A stretch of 64,000 nucleotides of DNA from Temperatibacter marinus (GCF_031598375.1 NZ_CP123872.1:682001-746000); one strand, 5' to 3'. Shown: positions 53,771-63,771, numbered from the stretch's first letter. Translations and numbers: made by a program. The notes: a model not told the origin generated them from the letters alone.

Positions 53771-54829
53771 TTACATTTGCCAGCGAATTTGTTCGCCGTT
53801 GCAAACCGCTTCAAACATGACACGTTGTCGCTCAACAGAATTTGCAAGGACACTTTCTACAATGTCTTGCTGACTAAAGCCCAACTCTTTGGCGGATTCT
53901 ACTATTGCCCTGCCTTGTCCTAAATTACAGCTTAGATTAAATTCAAGAGCCCAGACTTTGCCATTTGGTTCAATCCGATAATCAAAACGGCCATAATCAT
54001 AGGGCCAGATCATGGTGTTGCATTTTTTGGTATACTCTACGAGTTCCGGGAAGGCCTCTCTCTCTTTAAAGAGTTCAATGGAAGATCCCCCTTTAAAGCC
54101 ACGCTTTTGCTCATATGTCACGATATTCAAATCATCCTGACTAGGATTGAGCATGGGATACAAAATCCAAGGGCGCCCGGCCCCAACTGATGGTACCGTT
54201 ACATCCTCTCCAGGAACATATTCTTCCACAATAACATCATGATTATTGCGCAGTAATTCCTGCACAAACGGCCTGAGATCGTCCCAGTCTGTCCCGTGAT
54301 TGATGCCCCAAGAGGCCGAACTGTTATTCGGTTTCACAACATAGCGGTCGGCTTCAAAACTTGGCGCAGGCGCTGATAAGTCACTGGTACGATAAATTTG
54401 CCAGCGCGGTGTTGGAATACCGAGTTGACCGTATAGTAGCTTCGTCAGATGTTTGTCATCTGCAAAACCCCGCATTGACGGCGGTGCGCCTAAATAGGGT
54501 GTAGAATGATATTCACTTAAACAAGAGGCGAGAATTTCACTGTTTCTAAATCCACCGCGATTAAAGAGAGTAAAGATAAAGTTACGATCTGATGCTTCAT
54601 AGAGAGCTTCATAACTGTTTTGAACAGCAAGATCGTCAACCAAATTTTCTAGACAGTGTTTGATTTCGTCATGATAGAGCGAATGTATGCCATCATTTTT
54701 ATCAAACTTCCCGCCAGCAAGGGCATGCTTCGCAAGAAATAATACTTTGAGACGCGCTTTATCCTCTTCCTTTAATCGAAGAGGCGCCCCTTCATCAAAT
54801 AACATATGACCCAGGGAAATGCCTGACAT
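53771..54829 (-). CDS. ATP-grasp protein, D-alanine-D-alanine ligase-like
   Basis: This 352-residue protein has an ATP-grasp core about 130-320: RYVVKPNNSSASWGI (adenine/P-loop Lys), VIVEEYVPGEDVTV (ATP-binding Glu residues) and a C-terminal ALEFNLSCNLG with Mg-binding Glu/Asn. This is the Ddl fold. The N-terminus (DEGAPLRLKEEDK...) differs from Ddl of cell-wall clusters, and it is not near mur genes. It probably ligates an amino acid or small carboxylate to an amine. The substrate is unknown. Confidence 0.75.
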   Translation of the reverse strand: MSGISLGHMLFDEGAPLRLKEEDKARLKVLFLAKHALAGGKFDKNDGIHSLYHDEIKHCLENLVDDLAVQNSYEALYEASDRNFIFTLFNRGGFRNSEILASCLSEYHSTPYLGAPPSMRGFADDKHLTKLLYGQLGIPTPRWQIYRTSDLSAPAPSFEADRYVVKPNNSSASWGINHGTDWDDLRPFVQELLRNNHDVIVEEYVPGEDVTVPSVGAGRPWILYPMLNPSQDDLNIVTYEQKRGFKGGSSIELFKEREAFPELVEYTKKCNTMIWPYDYGRFDYRIEPNGKVWALEFNLSCNLGQGRAIVESAKELGFSQQDIVESVLANSVERQRVMFEAVCNGEQIRWQM

Positions 54830-55064
54830 AGGGATATCCTTTATTACTACTTCATCTACCCTTCATGCGAATTTGCATTAGAAGACAATTCGCGGGTTTA
54901 TATATCATATTTTTTCTCAATGTGATGGATTTTTTGCCTTCACAAGAGTTTCTAAGCTTTTTTTATAGCAAAGTTGATTAATCATGCGGGATATATGTTG
55001 CACGACAGGCTGTCAAGCATTAGGAATAAACAAAATAAGAGAAAGAATAAGGATCATATCCCTT

Positions 55065-55892
55065 ATGCCACAAAATAAATATACTGCCTTGGTGCTCGCT
55101 GCCCAGCGTCCAGGTATCGTTAATCCCCTTGCTGAACATTTTGGGGTGTCTCATAAATGCCTGATCAAGGTTAATGGATCATCTATGGTAGACCGTGTTT
55201 TGACTGTATTAGATCAGTCAGACAATGTCGGCCACATAGCCCTTATCCTTGAGGACTATGCCATCATTGAAAATCTTCCTGAAGTCAAAAGATTACAGGA
55301 AAGCGGCAAACTAACATATATTAAATCAGAACAGACGCTTTCTAGCAGTGTCCTTTCTGCCATTCGCACTCTAGGCACTGAGAAGATGCCCTACATGATT
55401 ACAACCGCTGATAATTGCTTCCATACTGTCGATATTATCGACTATTTCATGAATGAAGTCAGAGACAAGAAAGCTGAAGCGGCTTGGGCAATGACGCCAG
55501 ATCTTCTTGTCCAAGAGACCTATCCTGGCACCGGTAAGATTACGGGCCAGCACAAATTGATTGATGGGGTTTGGTCCAATTGTAATATCTATGCCATCTG
55601 TACTGAAGCGGCTTTGTCTTCTGTTGAGCTCTTTAAGGGTGGGGGGCAGTTTGGCAATAAAAAGAAAAGGCGGGCAATGCTACCCATGATAGGGGTCTGG
55701 GCCTTCTTCCTCTATAGATTTGGTCTGATTACCTTAAATGGCCTTGCTCGCAAAGCCAGTTCCATTTTTAAGATTAAAGCCCATGCAGTCAAAATGCCGT
55801 TTGCAGATGCTCCTATTGATGCAGATGATTTGGTCTCTTTTAATTTTATCGAAGATCATTTGATTGAGCGTGAAGGCAGTCATAGGGATTAG
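55065..55892 (+). CDS. MobA-like NTP transferase family protein
   Basis: This 275-residue protein starts at the ATG on 55065. The nucleotidyltransferase opening ALVLAAQRPG (about 8-17) and Lys in HKCLIKVNG (about 33-41) match the sugar-nucleotide/MobA fold. TTADNC (about 119) is the place of the metal-binding Asp. The C-terminal third has a short hydrophobic stretch (MIGVWAFFLYRFGLITL) that could touch the membrane. It is 19 bases ahead of the peptidase gene. Substrate unknown. Confidence 0.7.
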   Translation: MPQNKYTALVLAAQRPGIVNPLAEHFGVSHKCLIKVNGSSMVDRVLTVLDQSDNVGHIALILEDYAIIENLPEVKRLQESGKLTYIKSEQTLSSSVLSAIRTLGTEKMPYMITTADNCFHTVDIIDYFMNEVRDKKAEAAWAMTPDLLVQETYPGTGKITGQHKLIDGVWSNCNIYAICTEAALSSVELFKGGGQFGNKKKRRAMLPMIGVWAFFLYRFGLITLNGLARKASSIFKIKAHAVKMPFADAPIDADDLVSFNFIEDHLIEREGSHRD

Positions 55893-55911
55893 CCTTGACT
55901 GAGAGCTGTTT

Positions 55912-56874
55912 ATGAAAAGAAATTTATACCCACCAATCGAGCCTTTTGCCGCCTCTCACCTGAGTGTTGGTGCGGGTCACGAGATTTATTTAGAGCAATC
56001 GGGTAACCGATACGGTATCCCAGTGGTATTTGTACATGGGGGACCAGGCGGCGGCACTTCGCCATTGCAACGTCGGTTTTTTGATCCTTCGAAATATCAT
56101 ATCATCCTCTTCGATCAGCGGGGGTGTGGTAAAAGCAGACCGCATGCAAGTCTAGAAAATAACACCTCTTGGGATTTAGTGGCTGATATGGAGGCTATTC
56201 GTCTCCACTTAAACATTGATCAGTGGATTGTGTTTGGCGGCTCATGGGGAAGCACTCTAGCTTTGCTTTATGCAGAGAAATATCCTGAAAAAATATTAAA
56301 CTTGGTTCTGCGAGGGATCTTCCTTCTACGTCAAAAAGAGCTGGATTGGTTTTATGGCCCTGGATCAGGTAGTATCTTCCCAGAAGCATGGGATGAATTT
56401 CTCGCTCCTCTGTCCGAAGAAGAGCGTAAAATGCCTATCCAGTCCTATTATGACATCCTCACAGGCGATGATTTAGAGAGGCAATTAGAGGCCGCACAAG
56501 CTTGGTCTGTTTGGGAGTCTTCAACAGTCACTCTTGTTCAAGACCGCTTTCAAATTGAGCAAGCAAGGGATCCGTATTTTGCCTTGCCTTTTGCAAGAAT
56601 TGAGGCTCACTATTTTGTTCATAAAGGTTGGCTTGAAGAGGATAATCAAATCCTAAGAGACACATATAAACTTAAGAACATCCCTACGACAATCGTCCAA
56701 GGTCGTTACGATGCAATTTGTCCTCCTGTCAGTGCCTATGAACTGAAGAAAGCGATGCCTTGGGCAAAATTAAAGATTGTAGATGTTGCTGGCCATTCAG
56801 CTTTTGAACCTGACATCCTTCACGAACTCATCAAATCGATGGATCAAATTGCCCAAGAAACGGATTGCTCATAA
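55912..56874 (+). CDS. pip: Proline iminopeptidase
   Basis: This 320-residue alpha/beta hydrolase has HGGPGGGTSP (oxyanion, about 42-51) and the nucleophile Ser111 in GGSWGST. Asp is in GRYDAICPP and His in VAGHSAFEPD near the C-terminus. This is the S33 family that removes N-terminal proline from peptides. It is cytoplasmic with no signal peptide. The length is typical. Confidence 0.93.
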   Translation: MKRNLYPPIEPFAASHLSVGAGHEIYLEQSGNRYGIPVVFVHGGPGGGTSPLQRRFFDPSKYHIILFDQRGCGKSRPHASLENNTSWDLVADMEAIRLHLNIDQWIVFGGSWGSTLALLYAEKYPEKILNLVLRGIFLLRQKELDWFYGPGSGSIFPEAWDEFLAPLSEEERKMPIQSYYDILTGDDLERQLEAAQAWSVWESSTVTLVQDRFQIEQARDPYFALPFARIEAHYFVHKGWLEEDNQILRDTYKLKNIPTTIVQGRYDAICPPVSAYELKKAMPWAKLKIVDVAGHSAFEPDILHELIKSMDQIAQETDCS

Positions 56875-56938
56875 ATCTACCGTGCATGGTTGAACACAGC
56901 CTGAGAAACCTATTCAATAAAAGTGAAAGTTACCAAGA

Positions 56939-57385
56939 ATGAAATTCCTTATCACCCTTATGATGCTTATGAGTAGCTTTGCTAGCATGGCCCACGATGG
57001 CCATAAAGATTCTCTAGAAATCAGTAATGTCTGGGCTAGAGAGACCCTTGGTCGTACCATGAGTGCGGCCGCATATCTCACCATCAAGAATATCGGTCAT
57101 CATGATGATCATCTTGTTTCGGTCTCCTCAAAAATTGCTGCAGTTACTGAAATCCATCTTTCAAAGATGGAGAATAATATGATGATGATGGCGCCTGTAG
57201 ATGGCGGTCTTCCTCTCCCAAAAAAGAAAATACTTCGGCTTAAGCCCCAAAGCTATCATATCATGATGATGCGGTTGACCAAGCCATTGGCGAAAGGCGA
57301 TGTTTTTCCCGTAACGCTGACTTTTAAAAAAGCAGGCGATGTCGAAATTTTTGTCGAAGTTCGTGGAATTGACGGTAAGAAATAA
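56939..57385 (+). CDS. PCu(A)C-family periplasmic copper chaperone
   Basis: This 148-residue protein has a signal peptide (about 1-18, SMA), then HDGHKD. The Cu(I) motif appears as H-x3-M with further Met (HLSKMENNMMMM) and a downstream H-x-M in YHIMMM (about 109-114). PCu(A)C carries copper to the CuA/CuB sites of oxidases, which fits a nearby cbb3 cluster. It converges with hemH with no gap. Confidence 0.9.
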   Translation: MKFLITLMMLMSSFASMAHDGHKDSLEISNVWARETLGRTMSAAAYLTIKNIGHHDDHLVSVSSKIAAVTEIHLSKMENNMMMMAPVDGGLPLPKKKILRLKPQSYHIMMMRLTKPLAKGDVFPVTLTFKKAGDVEIFVEVRGIDGKK

Positions 57386-58420
57386 TTAAATCCAGCCTTG
57401 GGCTTCTTTCTGAACAAGAGTTGAAATCATTTTCATTCCAGCTTCTGATGCATTTAAACATGGAATCATATGAAATTTCTCCCCCCCCTGCTCAAGAAAG
57501 ATTTCCCGAAGTTCCATATTAATCTCTTCCAAAGTTTCCAAACAATCCGCACTAAAGGCAGGGGTTAAAACCACAAGTTTTTTCACGCCTTGTTGTGCCA
57601 GTTTAATGGTAAGAGCTTCCGTCTCTGGGCCGACCCATTCTTTTGGTCCAACACGGGATTGAAAACTAGTCAGCAAGAAATCGTCCTGCCATGCCATTTC
57701 TTTACTCAACAACCGAGATGTTTTAAAACAGTGGCAAGGGTAGGGATCTCCCTTATCCCAATACTCTTTAGGGATTGAATGATAAGAGGCTACTATATGA
57801 TCTGGTTCAAAGTCTAATGTGCTTAGGGACTGCTTCACTGAGTCTGCTAAAGCTTTAATAAAGACAGGTTCTTCAAAATAAGCCGGTACTGTTCTTATGG
57901 CTGGTTGCCACCGCATCGTGCCAAGCACTCGAAAGACTTCATCATAACTACTGGCCGTGGTGCTGGCACTATATTGCGGATAGAGCGCAAAGCAAACGAG
58001 ACGCTCAACGCCAGCTTTTCTCATCTCTTCCAATTTTGCCTCAATAGAAGGAGAGCCATACCGAAAGGCCCAATCAACCCTCACGGTGTCGCCGTATCGC
58101 TCTTGAAAGTCTTGTGCTAATTTCTCCCCTTGCTCACGGGTTATTGTCCGCAGAGGAGATTCATCCAGATCATAATCCCAAATCTTAGCATAAGCCTTTA
58201 AACTTTTAGGCACACGAAGGGTTAGCAATGGTCCGTTTAAAATTAACTTCCAAAGAAAGCGATTAGGAAATTCAACAACCCTTGGATCACCTAGAAATTC
58301 AGAAAGGTAAGATCGCAGTGATTTCTTCGTTAACTCAAGCGGTGTGCCAAGGGCAATGAGAAGCACACCGGTTTTTTTGCGGTGGACCTTTGGGTGGTCA
58401 CTAGGCTTAAAATCACTCAT
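57386..58420 (-). CDS. hemH: Ferrochelatase
   Basis: This 344-residue protein has GVLLIALGTP at the N-terminus, active-site His in SYHSIPKEY (about 214) and Glu in ADCLETLEEI (about 290), as in all ferrochelatases. It inserts Fe(II) into protoporphyrin IX as the last step of haem b synthesis. It supplies haem for the cbb3 oxidase. The stop lies against the PCu(A)C stop on the other strand. Confidence 0.94.
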   Translation of the reverse strand: MSDFKPSDHPKVHRKKTGVLLIALGTPLELTKKSLRSYLSEFLGDPRVVEFPNRFLWKLILNGPLLTLRVPKSLKAYAKIWDYDLDESPLRTITREQGEKLAQDFQERYGDTVRVDWAFRYGSPSIEAKLEEMRKAGVERLVCFALYPQYSASTTASSYDEVFRVLGTMRWQPAIRTVPAYFEEPVFIKALADSVKQSLSTLDFEPDHIVASYHSIPKEYWDKGDPYPCHCFKTSRLLSKEMAWQDDFLLTSFQSRVGPKEWVGPETEALTIKLAQQGVKKLVVLTPAFSADCLETLEEINMELREIFLEQGGEKFHMIPCLNASEAGMKMISTLVQKEAQGWI

Positions 58421-58640
58421 TAAACTTCCTATTCTTATTCGAAATTATTCCTGCTATTTACGCATCCGAAACACTGTTGGATTTTCTTCAAATTTTAATT
58501 ATGCGCACCTCTTACACAAAGGGATTTAGCTAGAATGTCATACACAGCATGCATTGATTTTGCTATACTTAATTCTGTAACGAGTCGTTTGTTGAGAGTT
58601 CAGGTTTCGAGTTAAGGTTCCAATCTATAAGGAAGAGACC
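58421..58640. other. Intergenic region, hemH to 68-residue gene
   Basis: About 220 AT-rich bases with no gene seen. It must contain the divergent promoters of hemH (-) and the small gene (+). A TTGATT / TATACT pair near 58556-58569 is too close to be a normal -35/-10 pair, and no clear promoter is assigned. Confidence 0.25.
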
Positions 58641-58847
58641 ATGAAAGAACGCGATATTCATAGCTATGCCTCCCACTTATTTGAAATGATGGGCGATAAA
58701 GCCGAAGTCTATGCAGCTCAGCAATTAGCTGCCTTTGATAAATCTCTAGATACAGATAGTTCACGATCAATGCGACGAGATTGGCGGCGTATCCGAGAAG
58801 CAATCATGATCATGAAGATGACACACTCTCGTTTCACGCATCACTAA
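58641..58847 (+). CDS. Small 68-residue helical protein
   Basis: The function is not recognised, though similar short helical proteins occur in alphaproteobacteria. Residues about 5-32 form an amphipathic helix (YASHLFEMMGDKAEVYAAQQ) and about 45-60 a basic one (RDWRRIREAIMIMK). AAGGAAGAG precedes the ATG. No membrane segment. It converges on the M14-like gene with a 6-base gap. Confidence 0.6.
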   Translation: MKERDIHSYASHLFEMMGDKAEVYAAQQLAAFDKSLDTDSSRSMRRDWRRIREAIMIMKMTHSRFTHH

Positions 58848-58853
58848 GCCTCT

Positions 58854-59888
58854 CTATTTTAAGAGACGTGCAACCATTGATCCAGGCTCTCGCATAGGAT
58901 CCGTGGAGACTGCTAAAACGACGCCTTTATGAGGCGCTCTATAACATTTTAATTTATGGCCAAAGGGGTCATTAATACAGCCGAGGACCTGCCCCTCTTT
59001 CACGTGATCGAGCAAAGCGACTTTCATCATCAAAATGCCTCCCGTGTGGGTATAAACAGTTGTGGACTTTGTGCCCACATAAGGCTTCACTCTAGCAACC
59101 GGAAGAGTTTCTCCTTTTATCATGCCATCCTTTTTCATGACGCGTTTGATGCCAATAATGGCGCGGTTAATAAGATCTTTTTGAAATATTTTGGGCGCGC
59201 CAATTTCTAATGTTACGGCTGGTATATCATGAGTCACGAATGTTGTCTCTACTGTGCCTTTTTGCCCTTTGTCTTCCTTGATCAGGTCCGGCCCTAATAG
59301 ATAGGCCATCTTTTTTGCCGCCGCATTTCTAAAGTCAGAAAAGACATAGAGCGGATATGCTGTCCCCCGTGTTTGGGTATGAAGGTCTATGGCCTTATCT
59401 GCGTTATTCTTTAATAGATAGTGCCAAACATGATACGCAAAGCGCTCGCCCGCATGACCATATTTTTCACCCGGCATAACACGATTTAAATCTGTGTGAG
59501 ATCCGCCTCCATTAGATTCGTGAAAATAGCGACTGTTATTTTCTAGGCCCGTCCGGTTGATCCCGGGTACCATAATCACCGTTCCTTTTAATGATTTAGG
59601 ATTAAGTTCTGCAGCCAATCTATGAAGAACCCCAATACCATTCAATTCGTCACCATGAACAGCCGCTGTCAGCATCAAACGCGGTCCCTCTTTCGTGCCT
59701 TTAAAGACAATAACAGGGATCAGGAGAGCGTCTCCCGTGTTACGGTATCCAGCCTTAAAATAGAATTCATGTCGACCAGCCCCAAGATCATCGACCTTTA
59801 ACTTAGTGATGATTTTTCTTTCTTTCACCCCAGCATGGGACGACATAGAGAAGGCGATTGAAAGTAAAACAGTAAGAACGAACTTCAT
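58854..59888 (-). CDS. Exported M14-like zinc protein, succinylglutamate desuccinylase/aspartoacylase type
   Basis: This 344-residue protein has a signal peptide (about 1-19). HGDE holds the zinc ligands His78 and Glu81, with the third His in DLHTQTRG (about 170). A C-terminal beta-barrel (about 240-344) carries the lipoyl-like fold seen in AstE/ASPA-type proteins. The substrate is unknown and is probably periplasmic. Its ATG overlaps the stop of the sulfotransferase gene (TAATG), so they are coupled. Confidence 0.85.
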   Translation of the reverse strand: MKFVLTVLLSIAFSMSSHAGVKERKIITKLKVDDLGAGRHEFYFKAGYRNTGDALLIPVIVFKGTKEGPRLMLTAAVHGDELNGIGVLHRLAAELNPKSLKGTVIMVPGINRTGLENNSRYFHESNGGGSHTDLNRVMPGEKYGHAGERFAYHVWHYLLKNNADKAIDLHTQTRGTAYPLYVFSDFRNAAAKKMAYLLGPDLIKEDKGQKGTVETTFVTHDIPAVTLEIGAPKIFQKDLINRAIIGIKRVMKKDGMIKGETLPVARVKPYVGTKSTTVYTHTGGILMMKVALLDHVKEGQVLGCINDPFGHKLKCYRAPHKGVVLAVSTDPMREPGSMVARLLK

Positions 59889-61411
59889 TATAAACCTTTG
59901 ATATTCAATTGATTCAGTTGAGTATAGAGAGGCTGAAGGTCTTTTTCAAATCTCTGCCACACTCCAATAGATTTTGTATGGGCTTTTTCCCGAACTTGCA
60001 AAGCACTGGCAGTCGCAACGGTTCCTTCTGTTCTATGAGGCGATGCACAAGCCTCTTGCCAGTCCAACCCTACATGATCCAAAAGACACCGCGCGGACCC
60101 CTCAACATCTCTCACCAGGTCTTCATACGCAAGATCAAGTATACGGTCTGGCAAGACATTATGCCAATGATCCATCAAACCTTGGTAGTGTGCATAATGC
60201 CGAGCAAGATCTTCAAAGTCATATGAATAGGGATAACTCTCAGCAAAAAGCTGCTTATACATGGAAAAGCAACTGTCCATAGGATGTCGTTTTACATGGA
60301 TGAAACGCGCTTTGGGGAAGGCCGTCGCTAAGAGGCCTAGATGTTGATAATTTTCAGGCAATTTATCAATGAATAGTCGCGTTTGCCCTCTTAATGGACG
60401 CGCGCAGTTTAAATAAGCTTCGCCAAAAGCTTTGGGTGCTGACCTGAATTGATTGGCTAACATGGCGACATAGGGCAACTCACCTGCCGCCGTCACTTCC
60501 GAATGCGCGGCAAGAATACGTTCAACAAGAGTTGTACCTGTTCGCGGCTGCCCCACAATAAAAATTGGACTTTCCTGTTGGTCATTTTGGCGACAGACTG
60601 ACTCAACATGTTCACGCGTCCAAGCTTTCATTTGAGCTTGGAAATATTGTGCCTCCCCGGCTGCATCATAAGAAACGAACGCCTTCTTGGCATTCGCGCC
60701 CTTTTCATAGGTAGTAAAAGCTTGATCCCAAGCCCCTAGGTCTTCATATAGCTTCCCAAGGCCATAGGCTAACATCGCGACATCCTGCGGAGAATTAGAG
60801 GCTTTTAATGTTTCTTTTATTGGATCGAGATCTTCCTCTGATGTTGCTTTTTGACTTCTGGCGAGCATCCAATGCGCTTTGGCATGGGCAGGGTCTATTT
60901 TTAAGGCTTGATTTAAACTGTCAATCGCAGCTTCACTTTGTCCCAAGAAAGTTTGACTGCTGGCTTTGTTGACATGGATAATCGCTGACTGATCCTTCAA
61001 CTTGAGCGCTTGATCATACTGTTGCAGTGCTTTCTCATGCTGGTTTAAATGCGCATAGATGACTCCTAGACTGTCAAAGTCTTGGGCGTTAATAAGACCA
61101 AGTTTTTCAGCATTTTCAGCGGAGGCTAATGCATCTGCATGTTCACCGGTCATCAACAAAGTGCGTGCTAAATAAACCCAAGAACGCGCATGCTTTTGAT
61201 CAAGACCAAGAACAGTTCCAAAAGCTTTTCTCGCTGTCCCCCAATCCCCTAACTCAACAGAGGCTAGGCCTACTAAGAAATGAGCTTCAACGGCACCTGC
61301 ATCAAGGGCAAGTACTGTGATGCCATGCTGTTTAGCTTCTTGATATTGCCCTTGGTCATACGCTTGATAACCAGCATGGAGGCGGGATCGAATTTGATTA
61401 TGTTTCACCAT
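59888..61411 (-). CDS. TPR protein with C-terminal sulfotransferase domain
   Basis: This 507-residue protein has TPR repeats about 1-240 followed by a PAPS-dependent sulfotransferase domain (about 260-480). The 5'-phosphosulfate loop is GQPRTGTTLVERIL, and the 3'-phosphate motif region FIHVKRHPMDSCFSMYKQ has Arg and Ser. The start is the ATG at 61411, 4 bases from GGA in the T-tail of the preceding terminator. The TPR part may bind the target. The acceptor is unknown. Confidence 0.85.
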   Translation of the reverse strand: MVKHNQIRSRLHAGYQAYDQGQYQEAKQHGITVLALDAGAVEAHFLVGLASVELGDWGTARKAFGTVLGLDQKHARSWVYLARTLLMTGEHADALASAENAEKLGLINAQDFDSLGVIYAHLNQHEKALQQYDQALKLKDQSAIIHVNKASSQTFLGQSEAAIDSLNQALKIDPAHAKAHWMLARSQKATSEEDLDPIKETLKASNSPQDVAMLAYGLGKLYEDLGAWDQAFTTYEKGANAKKAFVSYDAAGEAQYFQAQMKAWTREHVESVCRQNDQQESPIFIVGQPRTGTTLVERILAAHSEVTAAGELPYVAMLANQFRSAPKAFGEAYLNCARPLRGQTRLFIDKLPENYQHLGLLATAFPKARFIHVKRHPMDSCFSMYKQLFAESYPYSYDFEDLARHYAHYQGLMDHWHNVLPDRILDLAYEDLVRDVEGSARCLLDHVGLDWQEACASPHRTEGTVATASALQVREKAHTKSIGVWQRFEKDLQPLYTQLNQLNIKGL

Positions 61412-61424
61412 ATATTCCAAAAAA

Positions 61425-61452
61425 ATGGGATCTTAATAGATTAAGATCCCAT
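61425..61452 (-). terminator. Terminator of the TonB-receptor gene
   Basis: ATGGGATCTTAAT / ATTAAGATCCCAT is a perfect 13-base inverted repeat with a 2-base loop and 7 T on the minus strand. It ends 14 bases before the sulfotransferase ATG, so it probably attenuates rather than fully separates the two genes. Confidence 0.85.
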
Positions 61453-61480
61453 CATACTTATTTATAGTGTGCGGTAAAGC

Positions 61481-63742
61481 TTAGAAGTCATATCCAAAAG
61501 ATACACCCGCTGTCCGAGGCGAGACAACATAGAAGAATTGACCTTGATCTCCATAGCGACGCGCACCGCGTCCCCCTGTTATTGCAAACTTGTTAAACAG
61601 GTTATTCACATAGACACGAACGTTCCAATTATCTTTGTTATATCCAGCTGCTACGTTTGCCAAAACATAATCATCCATTGTGAATTGATCCGTGTTGTTA
61701 AACATAGCGATTTTATTGACAAGTGCTTTTGCTTTGCCGCGGTAGAAGAGGCTACCGTTAGCAAAGATAGTGCCCCCATCATAGTCTGTAGAGAAATCAA
61801 AGTAAGCAGACCACTGATGCTCAGGCACCCCAGGAAGCTTATTGCCTTCAATCACACCCGCATCCATGATTGTTTCTTCAATCTGAGCGTCTGTATAGGT
61901 ATAAGAAGCCCCAACGGTCCAAGCTTGGCTTAGTGCATATTTGCCTTCAAGTTCCATCCCTTTAGAACTGGCTTTTCCGGCATTAATTGTAATGTTTTCA
62001 GCTGTGTTAACTGACTTGGCATCAATTTGAATATCCGTCCAGTCCACATAGAAAACAGCACCATTGAAGACCCATTTATTATCAAGCAATTTAGCGTGCC
62101 AACCAAACTCGTAGTTTGTTACACGGTCTGGCCCATAAGTACGCTCACTATCCAGAGGATCTTTAATGTTGTTAATGCCTCCACGGCGGAACCCTTCAGC
62201 AACAGTACCGTAGAAAAGAACATCATCGGAAACATCGTAAGATACATTCAATTTAAAGACTGTGTCATTAATTCCGCCTTCATTAGGATCGACACAATCT
62301 GGTGCAGAATCAAGAAGGACAAGCCAAGTACAACTTTCTTTAATATTGACAGATTGTTCAAAATAACGAGCGCCAACTGTCACATGAAGTTGATCCGAGA
62401 AATCATATGTTATTTCACCGAAAACAGCCTTTTCTTCAAAACTGTCATCTCCGTAACTATCATATTCCAGAGCACCATTACCCGTCGTAAACCCAGCCCA
62501 CTGAAGATATCCTGGGACATATTCACGAGATCGGTTTTGACCGCTATCATGTTCATAGTAAAGTCCCGCAATCCAGTTTAAGGCACCTTCATTATTCGAG
62601 AGAACCCGTGTCTCATGAACAAAAGTTTCAGACTCAGCTTCTTCCTTTGTAAAACTAGAGAATTGTGCGAAATCACCATAACCAGGCCATAAAAACAGAA
62701 GAAGATCTGTCTGATCGCGACGCCCATCCCCTGTATATTTAGAATAAGAAGTACTAGAGAGCACAGAAAGGTCTTCGCCTTCATGGCTAATTTCCAGATT
62801 AAAGATCTCATCTTTGTTCCAGCGCGGCTCAGTATAACGCAAGCTTGAAACATATTTTTCACCAGTAAAGTCTGGATTAACCGCCTGACGGCCCTCAGCA
62901 AATTGATCTTGCATATAATAGCTGGCCGAAATTTCAGTCTCTTCAGAAAGCTTCATCAGCGCGGCGATTTTAACATTCAGTGTTTCTTCGCCGTTATTGT
63001 CTTCCACTGGCTTCGGAGCGTCAGAAACGCCCGGCACTAAATGTACATAGTTATAGTCCACAAAGCCACTATCGTGCAGATAGTTAACTGCTGCTCTGAC
63101 AGCAAAATTGTCAGAGTAAGAGACATTGGCAACACCTGTAAATTCTTGACTTACAGAACCGCTGTCTTTTGTGAGATAAAATTCAGCATCCATTTCGCCG
63201 CTGACGTCATTCATGACAGGCTTCTTCGTAATATAACGAAGCGTACCCCCCATAGCCCCGCGTCCATAAAGTGTCCCTTGTGGACCACGAAGAACTTCGA
63301 TGCGGTCAATATCAAAAAGCTTGATGTCCGCCGTCAAAGGCGTTTCATTCATATAGCGAGAAACTGTTGTTCCTGAGCCCTGGTTTTCAGCAGCCTGCAA
63401 CGGGCCATCAGAAAGACCTCGCATAATCAATTTTCCGTTTTGGCGCGCGCCTGTATCAATAAATTGAATCCCTGGAACCATGCGAGAAATTTCTGTCAGA
63501 TCACGTGCACCAAAATTTTCTAGGGCATTGCCTGACATGGCAGAAATATTATACGGTATTGATTGAATACTTGCAGCACGACGTGTCGCTGTAACAGTAA
63601 TTTCCTCAAGAGAAGCTTCATCATTATCTTGCGCTGCAACTTGTGGAGCAGCCAGTGTTAGTGTTAACCCCATTGCTGTTGTTGTCAGTAAGGCTGTCGC
63701 TCTTTGACGTGGTAATTTTATCATTTTGTTATTCTCCGGCAT
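61481..63742 (-). CDS. TonB-dependent outer-membrane receptor
   Basis: This 753-residue receptor has a signal peptide ending VAAQ. A TonB-box-like EEITVTATRR (about 46-55) precedes a plug domain (about 60-175), and a 22-strand barrel runs to the terminal GYDF. It imports ligands such as iron complexes, vitamins or oligosaccharides. An in-frame ATG at 63724 (behind GGAGA) is an equally good start. Sulfotransferase and M14 genes follow on the same strand. The ligand cannot be read. Confidence 0.9.
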   Translation of the reverse strand: MPENNKMIKLPRQRATALLTTTAMGLTLTLAAPQVAAQDNDEASLEEITVTATRRAASIQSIPYNISAMSGNALENFGARDLTEISRMVPGIQFIDTGARQNGKLIMRGLSDGPLQAAENQGSGTTVSRYMNETPLTADIKLFDIDRIEVLRGPQGTLYGRGAMGGTLRYITKKPVMNDVSGEMDAEFYLTKDSGSVSQEFTGVANVSYSDNFAVRAAVNYLHDSGFVDYNYVHLVPGVSDAPKPVEDNNGEETLNVKIAALMKLSEETEISASYYMQDQFAEGRQAVNPDFTGEKYVSSLRYTEPRWNKDEIFNLEISHEGEDLSVLSSTSYSKYTGDGRRDQTDLLLFLWPGYGDFAQFSSFTKEEAESETFVHETRVLSNNEGALNWIAGLYYEHDSGQNRSREYVPGYLQWAGFTTGNGALEYDSYGDDSFEEKAVFGEITYDFSDQLHVTVGARYFEQSVNIKESCTWLVLLDSAPDCVDPNEGGINDTVFKLNVSYDVSDDVLFYGTVAEGFRRGGINNIKDPLDSERTYGPDRVTNYEFGWHAKLLDNKWVFNGAVFYVDWTDIQIDAKSVNTAENITINAGKASSKGMELEGKYALSQAWTVGASYTYTDAQIEETIMDAGVIEGNKLPGVPEHQWSAYFDFSTDYDGGTIFANGSLFYRGKAKALVNKIAMFNNTDQFTMDDYVLANVAAGYNKDNWNVRVYVNNLFNKFAITGGRGARRYGDQGQFFYVVSPRTAGVSFGYDF

Positions 63743-63771
63743 TATTTTTCCCTTTTATATTCTGCACAAGC

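Noticed and set aside
53771-54829. ATP-grasp gene as the cell-wall D-Ala-D-Ala ligase ddl
   Set aside because: It is not in a mur/fts cluster and its N-terminus is unlike Ddl. Only the fold-level assignment is kept.
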